NCBI RefSeq assembly: GCF_001039355.2
Contig: NW_019775866.1
Coordinates: 146,250-172,184 of the forward strand
Direction of reading: 5' to 3'
From: Lingula anatina
Taxonomy: Eukaryota > Brachiopoda > Lingulata > Lingulida > Lingulidae
DNA length: 25,935 nucleotides
Made by a program: the position numbers and the translations under genes. Shown in pieces: positions 8,141-16,700 of the stretch. Every line of letters starts with the position of its first letter. The first letter of the stretch is position 1. The notes under the pieces were generated by a model, which saw nothing but the letters and a program-made list of their open reading frames with translations, was not told where the DNA came from and did no database searches.

Positions 8141-8422
8141 CCATAGAAGCAGTCTTGAACTAAAGTTAAAAAAAGAATCTAAGGAATGCAAAAAAGAAAT
8201 TAAAACAAGAAATTGAAAGAGAGAGAGGTGACAACTGAAGATGTGAATGGTGATGCATGCAAACAAATTATGGACAAGATTTGGTTTAATGTAAATAAAA
8301 CCACAATTGTTATTTACATTTACCATCCATACCAATTTTCATTTTCAACACTTACAAGCTAATTGAGGCAATATAGTTTGTTCACTTCAACTACACTGTA
8401 GAATAACAAACAGAAGCAGTTT

Positions 8423-10207
8423 TCACTCATTTTTGACTGCTGGTTTATTGTTCATCCAAACCCAAATATTGATGGAGGATGCCAAGCACAGCCATGCCAA
8501 GTAAGGCATCATTAGATAGGAGGCATTCTTATTGATTCCCCAAAACATATAAATACATCCAGCTACACATCCTGCTGTTGTTACTATCTCCAGCGCACCC
8601 TGAAAGAGGAAAATTATACTGAAAATTAATTAAACCTAATAGCAGCATTACATTTTTAAATTTTAAAATATGATTGTTTTTCCACCAAGGGATCATGCAA
8701 TGACAATATTAAAATACTGTTAAACCTAAAATGAACAGCAGAAAAAAACTGACACATTGTATGCCATTTCTGCTGCCTTCAATTCCCAATCCAAATACCA
8801 TATAAATGACACAATTAAAAAAGTTTTTATTTGCAAGCCCATGGCCTACAGTCATGCAATTTAACTTCTGTATTTCACCCTTTATTTCATTTTTTTTCAA
8901 CACTTTTGACCTTAACAGATTTAAGCAGCCATGATGCAACAGTGGAAATATTTACCAGTCCCATCTTTCTAGCTCCAAAGAAAATGGGTGTCCATGCCCA
9001 ATTGAGTGCCAGCTGTGTTCCATACAATGCCAAAGCACCAGCAGCATCTCCTTTAAAACCATTGCCATCACGATAGACAAGGTAGGAAGCATAACCCATA
9101 CCTGAAATCCATTTGTTCTACCATGATTATCTTTTTATTCACATTTCTGATAAGTAGAAAAGCATTTCCTCTTAAAAGCATTTACTTTTTTTTTTGTCCC
9201 ATAAGCATTCATTAACATCATTGAGTCAATGTTGAGAAATTATATACAAAGTTGCTCCGGTCTTTAAGTCCCACATAAATTATAGTTAGATTTTTTTTTC
9301 AGTCCATCAAAGATGTCCACCCCTACCTGTGTAAAGTGTGGTCCATACAGGTGCAAATACCCAGTTAGGTGGAGTCCATGCTGGCTTCTTTAAGTCCTTC
9401 AAAGAATACAATTATTACTGTTAAACTTTGATTAAATGATTATATTCCATTTGGAGGTTTCTCCTCTATATGTACATACAGCTGATGCAAGTGACTGTTC
9501 AGTTCTTTTAGTTTCACAATAATTGGAATATGATATAATAAATTACTTGATCAATTATTAGACTTAAAAATAGATGAAAGTCCTTTTGAGCTCTTTACAT
9601 ATATTTACAAGCCATTTTGTCAAAAAAAAATAATTTACGAACAGTTACAGTAAAGCAGCTAGTAATTAGTAAATAACAGAAGAGAGAAAGCAGAAAAATG
9701 CAACAATCATCAATATACAAGGGCTTGGCATTCCACTTTTTATCACATCTATATGCTTATAATCACAAATTCTCAGGAATGAATATTGAACAGTATTACC
9801 AAAAATAAAAAATAAAATAAAATAAATAAATAAATAAATAAAATGCAAACTGGAGCCCTTGTATAATGACAAATTGCTAGAGTCAAACCATGCACCTTGA
9901 ACCAATTTTTCAATGTAGGGCGTGTGAAAAAGGTACCAGCAATTCCACCTATATGTGGGAACAAACTGAAAGCTACAGGGGGTAATAATGCAGACCAAGA
10001 CGCCATTGCTAAAATATAAAACAAAAAAATTATTTAAAAAGGTAGTTATCTAGAGCAGGGGAAAAACAAAGCTAAAACCGTGAATAAAAGTAAATTAACA
10101 ATGCAAAAAGTTTCAACCTATTAGTTATTCTGTGCCATGCAACTACTGAAAGAAAACTAACAATAGGTGAACAGTTTCTTTCAGCACCCTGTCATATTTT
10201 TACATTA

Positions 10208-10250
<43 letters not shown>

Positions 10251-11992
10251 ATCAAGCAACATTTATATTGAAACTTATTTTCAACAGCAATCCACAAAAT
10301 CATTAGCTAGTAGTCACCCAGCAACAAATATACTATTCACCTTTTCATACCAATAAGGCCACTGAACATCATGCTAAATGGGCGGCAATTATATTAATCT
10401 GAATGGCAGCAAACTCAAATAGCACCCAGTGGCGGATTTAGAGGAGACCCCCCCCCCCCCCCCTTCAATTTCTGAAAAATATATCACACCAATATTCCCC
10501 TCTTGTAATTAGAATTTTGACTAGCTGAATCATAGTTCCAAGCCATACCAAAGGGCACCATTTGCCGCCCATAACACCAAAAAATTTTTCGGGGCCCTTG
10601 AGCAGGCCCCGCACCTCGCACCAAGGGGGCAATGGTCAGCTTCGCATCCGAGGCTTGTCATTCCAGACCCCCCCCCTTTCAAAAAATCCTGGATCCGCCC
10701 CTGGTATCCTCCTCTAAAGGGGAAATTAATGCAAATGTTCCCTTTAAGGTTGTTAATCAAAAGGCTATGGCTAGGAGAGTGATAATCAGTTTATTATTTA
10801 TCATTTCTGTAAGGGATGACTCATTGCTAGTTGGGATTATATGGACTGGAAGAAAACCAAAAGGCATGCAATGTACATATTCAAAACACAAATATCTCTT
10901 AAAATAACAAAACACAAAGTACTAGTACTTATTAACAATAACACTGTTGGATCCATGCTAGGGAATGTAGAGGGGGTGTCTTGAACAATTTGTTTTTCAG
11001 GAAAGGGGATAAGTGCAGATACCTCACCCCTCCCCTCCCACTTTTCTATGGAACTGCACTTGAATAAAACACAGTCTTTTTGGGCACATCATGTTGCAGT
11101 TTATCCAAGGTGATACAAACATAATCACAAATAACGAGACCCTTATCATGAAATTTAAAGAATAAGACAAGGACGAAAAATAAAAAACATTAACAGAGGC
11201 ATGCAGATCAGATCCATGATTTACCTCATTATACCACTTTTCCGACTCTTTGAAGAACTTAGCATGAACGGCATATGCATTCACAAAACCACCAACAGTT
11301 GGCACAAATATGAATGCTGAAGGAACCAGAAATTTGGACCACTCAGGCATTCTGTGAAATAAAGAAAAGGGTATTCTAACAGAATCCTTTATATCTCTTT
11401 ACAAGGGTACTTTAAGACATCAAATTTACACATTTGTCAGATTGTTGGCTTCAGCCTTCAGCTGGTGATAACTTCTTTTCTTGGAGCATACATCCCACTT
11501 CTTCAGTTTGTTATGTAGTCAACAGAAAAAGATAAGGGTTAGCCAATACATATACTATTTGTTAGTGGGTTAACATCTCACAAAAGAAATGCTACAGGCC
11601 CGTAGCCAGGGGGGGGTTCCGGGGGTTATGAACCACCCTTTTTGCTATGAAAAGGTCCACTCTGGGTAAAATTTGATCTAGGTACATTAAGATCTTATGG
11701 TAAAATGTCCACTTTTTCATAAAAAGAACCCTCCTCTGAAATTGCCGGCTACATTCTAACAGGGGCCAAAGATCCCAGAAAATACATAACAAGAAAAAAA
11801 GCCAAATCCTGTAACTAAGAGAAATCTAGCAACAACTGGACACACAGTGAATTTATCATACAAACAATGTCAGTGTGAACATACTGGATACCAAGTCTTG
11901 ATACTATCTTTCATTGTAAGGCCTGATATATATCCACCTAGACTAGGCAATAAAGTAAATCCCAAAGGCATCAAGTACTTAGACAACTCCAT
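8423..11992 (-). CDS. TSPO: Translocator protein TSPO, copy 2, with three alternative first coding exons
   Basis: Same architecture as copy 1: exon 1a 11992-11885, 1b 11351-11225, 1c 10008-9896, exon 2 9396-9327, exon 3 9101-8956, exon 4 8599-8423 with the TGA at 8425-8423. All splice sites and phases are kept. The coding exons differ from copy 1 by three synonymous bases (one each in 1a, 1b and exon 3) over about 740 bases, and the predicted proteins are identical. This copy keeps its upstream flank, so a 5' non-coding exon should lie between 11993 and the promoter near 13.4 kb. It is likely the other allele of copy 1 rather than a second gene. Confidence 0.93.
9896..10008 (-). CDS. TSPO: TSPO copy 2, alternative first coding exon 1c
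   Basis: Sequence identical to copy 1 exon 1c in the coding part. The acceptor TATATTTTAG again lies two bases before the ATG (10006-10004) and the donor is AAG/GTGCAT. Confidence 0.84.
10210..10247. repeat. (TA)n microsatellite
   Basis: About 19 TA units, where copy 1 has only about seven at the matching site (about 6030-6043). This is a length polymorphism between the two copies. Confidence 0.9.
10427..10703 (+). mobile_element. hAT-like MITE, copy 2 counterpart
   Basis: Same insertion as 6201-6469, with ends CAGTGGCGGAT and GGATCCGCCCCTG. The flanking 8-mers are ATAGCACC and GTATCCTC, more diverged than in copy 1. A C run at about 10447-10463 is expanded. Presence at the same site in both copies shows that it predates their divergence. 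Confidence 0.72.
11225..11351 (-). CDS. TSPO: TSPO copy 2, alternative first coding exon 1b
   Basis: Encodes the same 42 residues as copy 1 exon 1b. The strong acceptor (CTTTATTTCACAG) one base before the ATG and the donor GAG/GTAAAT are retained. One synonymous difference lies in the Lys codon before WYNE. Confidence 0.87.
11596..11765. repeat. Short inverted-repeat element, copy 2 counterpart
   Basis: The counterpart of 7274-7446, with ends AGGCCCGTAGCCAGGGGG and GCCGGCTACATTCTAAC. It contains no coding sequence. Confidence 0.5.
11885..11992 (-). CDS. TSPO: TSPO copy 2, alternative first coding exon 1a
   Basis: Encodes the same 36 residues as copy 1 exon 1a, with CAG directly abutting the ATG (11992-11990) and donor CCA/GTATGT. 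One synonymous difference in a Ser codon. Being the most upstream variant, it is nearest the presumed promoter. Confidence 0.87.
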
Positions 11993-12066
11993 CTGAAAAA
12001 CAACAATGACAAATACGGTAGTCAGAAATTCTAATTAGTAAAAAAAAAAAAAAAAGAAGCATACCA

Positions 12067-12304
12067 GGGCCCAGTTTCATCAACACTGGATAGCACTGCC
12101 CATTGGATGAAATTGTTATCCTCTGGTCAGTTATCTTGTGAGTAAAAGAATGTTTTCTTATACCTAGATACCTATCATTATTTCTGATTTTTCTATCCAG
12201 TGGTTAAAAAATGGCTGATATCATCAGGATAATGATTTCATCCAATGGATAGTGTTATCCAAAGTACTAGTATAGCGCTATCCGGTGTTGATGAAACTGG
12301 GTCC
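12067..12304. mobile_element. MITE with 28-bp terminal inverted repeats
   Basis: The left end 12067-12094 (GGGCCCAGTTTCATCAACAC...) and right end 12277-12304 are reverse complements at 26 of 28 positions. The interior repeats GGATA/TATCC motifs, itself partly palindromic. No coding sequence is present. Copy 1 keeps only the first terminal repeat (7741-7768), the rest being deleted. Confidence 0.75.
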
Positions 12305-12401
12305 AGAAGTTTAACTCAATCTTTTTTCTCGTCTTCCTTGCAGTTACCATACCTAATGATGACATGTCAATTACAAATGTCATAATTCAATACCAACTCA
12401 T

Positions 12402-12670
12402 GCTGTTCTTATTTACAGAGGAGATTGTCTCAACTTTACATCAAAATGTCCTTACGACTATTTGAACTCAACCACATGTATGTTAAATTTGTTGATCACT
12501 ACAGCATTGCTTATATAAAATACAAACGTACATATCTATAAAATACAAACATCCCATTATCTAGCATAAATTTTTTTTCAATTCATTTTGTTGATAATGT
12601 ATTTACAACTCTCCACCTCAGGGATCAAATGCTAGCATCTGGTTCATTCAAATGACAAAACGGGGACAGC
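12402..12670. other. Non-coding spacer upstream of TSPO
   Basis: No exon, RNA gene or repeat end is recognised here. It lies upstream of TSPO exon 1a on the minus strand and would be part of the first intron if the TSPO promoter is near 13.4 kb. Confidence 0.4.
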
Positions 12671-12962
12671 CCTATATTCCAAGGATCCACGTACTATTCT
12701 GAATTCTAAGGAGCCTTGATCTGTAATCAACCGCTATTTCGAAGGTCTATTATGCCAATGGTCCGTTGTTCCGAAAGACTGCTACTCCGAAAAAAGTTTG
12801 ATGCAATACCTGCGCTTATACGAATTGTATTAGTTGTGCAATTGGGACACTGACCTTCGTGTCAAAGACGTGCACATAATTTGCAAGAATTCAGAATAGC
12901 GGTCCCTTTGAACAGCAGTCCTACCAGTCCCTCAGACTAGCAGACCCTCAGAATATAGCACA
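12671..12962. repeat. Fold-back repeat with TATTCCGAAGG-type units
   Basis: CTATTCTGAATTCT (12694-12707) recurs as its exact reverse complement at 12886-12899, and the outer ends CTATATTCCAAGG and CCTCAGAATATAG are also inverted. Between and within the arms lie degenerate units of about 15-20 bases related to TATTCCGAAGGTCCG (left half) and its complement (right half). This resembles fold-back MITEs whose arms are internally repetitive. No protein is encoded. Confidence 0.6.
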
Positions 12963-13336
12963 CCCAACAACCCAACTTCCCAAGGAGTGCAGCACTTGAC
13001 TTGAGTACCCAAGTAACTTCAGATTACATGGAGAACATAAAATCCATAAATCTTACATGAAAATGAAATTCAAATATTGCTTGTTTTATACAATGGTGGA
13101 CCTGCAAAAGAAATAAAATCTCTGTTTATTTCTATGCATTCCCACAGGCACTTTAACCTAAATTTTAGGAAAAAATCACAGGCTCAGGCAGGCTGAATCA
13201 CTCAGTGAATGTCAAGAAAAGGACGTTGTTGCGTAATTTGGAAAATTTTTTTCAGTGGAATAAAACCATTTACTGACAACACATACACTTGACACAGCAC
13301 TACAGACCATTCTTTCGAGGAATAAATGCACTCACT

Positions 13337-13690
13337 TTTTTACTTATCCGTTGATGGATGAAAGCCTATTCGCTGGACAACGTGCACCACTTCCAAAGGT
13401 CGAATTTATTGAGTAATGCTCAAAGTATATTACGGTAGCCTCGTTTTCGATTGAAAAACTCTGGTTTGCAAAAACTGCAAACGAGGATGTGTTATGGAGA
13501 GTAGCCTAGTACTTTTCTTGACCTTGCCCTAATTATAAGGATTTGCGTAAAAATGTCCTCTGCGAGTTTTTTTAAAAAATCATTTATTATAGTTTTTATG
13601 TAAATTATATATTTTCATATTTAATATGATGTATATATGATGCTATATGTATTTTTTTCCGTTCATTTCAGCCGGTAATGCTAGCGGAAG
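13337..13690. promoter_or_regulatory. Probable divergent promoter between TSPO and parvin
   Basis: CpG dinucleotides, rare in the flanking introns, become more frequent here. On the minus strand a good donor AAAAAA/GTGAGT (exon end 13336) could close a TSPO 5' non-coding exon. On the plus strand a pyrimidine tract and TTTCAG at about 13652-13670 precede the parvin start exon, suggesting a parvin 5' non-coding exon a little upstream. The two genes would then be transcribed away from each other from this interval. No TATA box can be assigned. Confidence 0.35.
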
Positions 13691-13731
13691 ATCTCCGCAG
13701 TTGGAAGGAGAATGGCATCGCCAGGCCCTAG
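13678..13731 (+). promoter_or_regulatory. Upstream ORF overlapping the parvin start
   Basis: An ATG at 13678 opens a 17-codon frame ending TAG at 13729-13731. It overlaps the parvin ATG (13712) out of frame. If the mature 5' UTR includes this ATG, it could reduce parvin translation. Its ATG context (GGTAATGC) is moderate; the effect is inferred. Confidence 0.3.
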
Positions 13732-16700
13732 TGGGACGTTGAAGAAGCAAAAAGAAGATAGCTTTCTTGGAGAATTCATCGGAACAATCACGAGGAAGAA
13801 GAAACAGAAAGAAGGTCAGTGCATTTTCTCGCTTTAGAAAACAAATCTAGTCCAGAACTATGCCACCTTGACATGAAAAACCAAGTGTTTACTTTTGGGA
13901 GTGGTTCGGCTTTATTCCCAAATTTGGCGTTCCTGTTGTTTTCAGTGTTAGTTTCAGTTTCCATATAAATTCCAGACCATAAATTTAAATGATATTACAT
14001 TGTCTTTGCAACACTGTGCTTAATTACGTTACTGATTGATACATAACGTTTGTGATGCACACAGTGCCGAATACAAAATATCAAGAAGAATATAGCTCAT
14101 TCACGTGAAATGATCATTTATTTGTATGATATTTCTTCGCACTAAGTTTCAGCACCCGTAGCAGTCACCTTGATCGTTTGATTAATCTAAAAACTACAGC
14201 AAAATTATGGGAGCAACTTATTCATTATCTACAATTTCCTAATCCTATGCTTCTTTTGACAGTGGTTGACTTGCAAGAAGAAGGGAAAAATGCCATTGAA
14301 TCACCCAGCAGTCCAACAAGCCCAGATATGGGTCCAGAGGCATTCATGCTTGGTAAGGAACCTGGAATTAATTTGGTAGAGAACTTAAGTTAAAATAGAA
14401 CAAGAAGTACATCTTATATTGTCCTTAAATCATATATATGCACATATAAACCATCCCATCAGTAATATGTATCATTTGGCATATGCATTCAGTGGACTGA
14501 GGGATATTTTTCTTTAAATTCATGTGCAGTATATATATGAATAAGCATTCTTTGTGTGTTAATGTGTCTTTTAATACTGATGCATGCTTGTGGTCATGTT
14601 TATTTTAGTTTAAAAAACTTAATTGCCATTACAGAGGAGAACGAGGAAAGATCCATGATAGAGCCTGGTTCTAGAGAAGATGCTAAAGTAAAGGAGCTTA
14701 TTATGGTAAGGACATGAAGGCAGTATTCAGTATTATAGTAGAGAAATGTTGAATTAATGTATCTTAAATGTTAGACTAGAACAAAATAATAACTGAAAAA
14801 TATAGTGGAAGCTCATCAGATGTTGTTATTTAATGCATACATAATTATTGTAAATTTATACATGCATAACATTTGATAACGAAAAAATTTGGGAAAAAAT
14901 TTTTTGTTTTAATACACAGATATAGTATTAGTCATAGGCTTATTGATATATTGCTTAGTTTTCATTTCTCTTGTGACATGTCTAAAACTTTTTGGTTCTG
15001 TGCTAGAGTTAGATTGAGCAAATTGAAAAATGTAATTGGAATGTAGTAATCTACTAGTTTACTTTGATTTCATTTTCTCTGATAAAAATCCTGCTTCTTT
15101 TCAGATGTTGCTGGACTGGATCAATGATGAACTTGCAGAGCAGAGAATTATTGTGAAGGACATAGAAGAAGACATTTTTGATGGACAAATTCTTCAGAAG
15201 TTAATTGGTAAGTACATCATGTTGCAGACAAAGATAGAGCTTTTTTGGAACTGTGATAACATACCTGTCACCAGTTGTGGTTATAACTGTGATAAATGAG
15301 ACTTGAAGTTAGGCAGTTATCCATTCATTGTTATTCAAAACCAGAAAGAAAGTTGAGCTTCTTGTCACTAGTATTTACAAAACACAGATCTCTGTAAATT
15401 TTTGCCCGAACAGATTTGATAACTGTATGCTTTGAGCGTACCTAATTTGGTCTTTTGTTTATTCTATTATCTCTTTCTCGCTGATTTGCAGAAAAACTGG
15501 CAAGAGTGCGAGTTGAAGTTCCTGAAGTGACTCAGTCAGAAATAGGACAGAAACAGAAATTAAGGATTGTACTGGATACCATCAACAGAATCCTTAATCT
15601 GACACCTACATGGAATCAGCAAAAGTGGACTGTGGACAGTAAGTTGGAAAATGTTGCATCTTAGTTCTTGCATCTGTTCTCCTCTTCTAAACTGGTTTTA
15701 ATTTAATTTGATGATGACTGACTTTAAGCAAATTTCTTGTCTAAAATAGTCATCATGTCAATGCAGCTGCATAGTTTTAAATTGTATTAAAAACATATTT
15801 CTTATTTGGTTTGTCTCCTTTTCTTTTCAAATATTTAGTCACTTTTCCCTTTTAAATTGATAATTTGTTTGAAAATAGTGTCTTATTTCACGTGTAACAG
15901 TATGATTCATCAATGTTTTTCTTTGTTAATTCATATGTGTGCATACATACAGATATTAGTTAAACAGAGCAAATTTTTCAAAGTGTCTTTTTTTCTTTTA
16001 GGTATTCATTCAAAAAACCTGGTAGCCATACTCCACCTTCTAGTCACACTTGCAAGACACTTTAGGGCTCCCATCAGACTACCTGAAAATGTGGCAGTAT
16101 CTGTGGTGGTTGTACAGGTGCTCCATTTTGGTTTAAAATTTTTTGTAGCAATCAAGGGGTTTTCAGCAACAATTGAGCTTGCAAATGAGATCTTTAAATG
16201 TAAATTGTTTGAAAAATCCTTACTCTTTCTTTTAATTGCCATGATATTAATCTATAATATATGATTCACAAAGATTTAAATTTTGTAGTGACCATTTTGC
16301 TTAATTTCATACTGGATATGTGGGATGCAGGGTATTAACCAGCAACAAAAATATTGCTGCTTTGAAGCAGGTGTGATGGACACTTTCACTGACCACAAAT
16401 TAAGTCAGCTTAGATCACATTGTAGAAAAAATGGTCCCGTCATCAGTTATTTATTTTCCTGTGAATTCAGATAAAAAGTTTTGGTTTGGATTTAAGAAAC
16501 ATGCCACATACACTAAACAGTGATTACCACTCATTTAACAATATTGTATTATCATTACTAATGGATTATATGTAGCAGTGAACAATGGCAGGTCATTTGT
16601 CCATGAAATGATATATTTACATATTTGGTAATGATGTTGATTCTTTGTTGACCAGTGCTTTGTTAGAATATAAGATTTTAATGAACCCCCAGTCACATGT

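Larger units (their letters stand above)
8142..12401. repeat. Segmental repeat, copy 2 (TSPO locus)
   Basis: Nearly identical to 3937-7828 in the same orientation. It is longer because it keeps 247 bases near the right end that copy 1 has lost, has about 70 extra bases before exon 1b (about 11386-11456), and has a much longer (TA)n run at 10210-10247. Unlike copy 1 it continues without a break into the parvin promoter region, so it is the copy physically linked to parvin here. Confidence 0.9.

Noticed and set aside
8111-8335. Minus-strand frame crossing the N
   Set aside because: It lies in the TSPO 3' UTR and repeat sequence, includes an ambiguous base, and its copy 1 counterpart (3936-4130) has a different end.
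12320-12343. Strong plus-strand acceptor-like tract ending CTTGCAG
   Set aside because: No open plus-strand frame follows and it sits next to a MITE upstream of a minus-strand gene; treated as chance.
15857-16264. 135-codon plus-strand frame
   Set aside because: Only 16002-16117 is coding (parvin exon 6); the flanks are intron on both sides of clear AG and GT sites.
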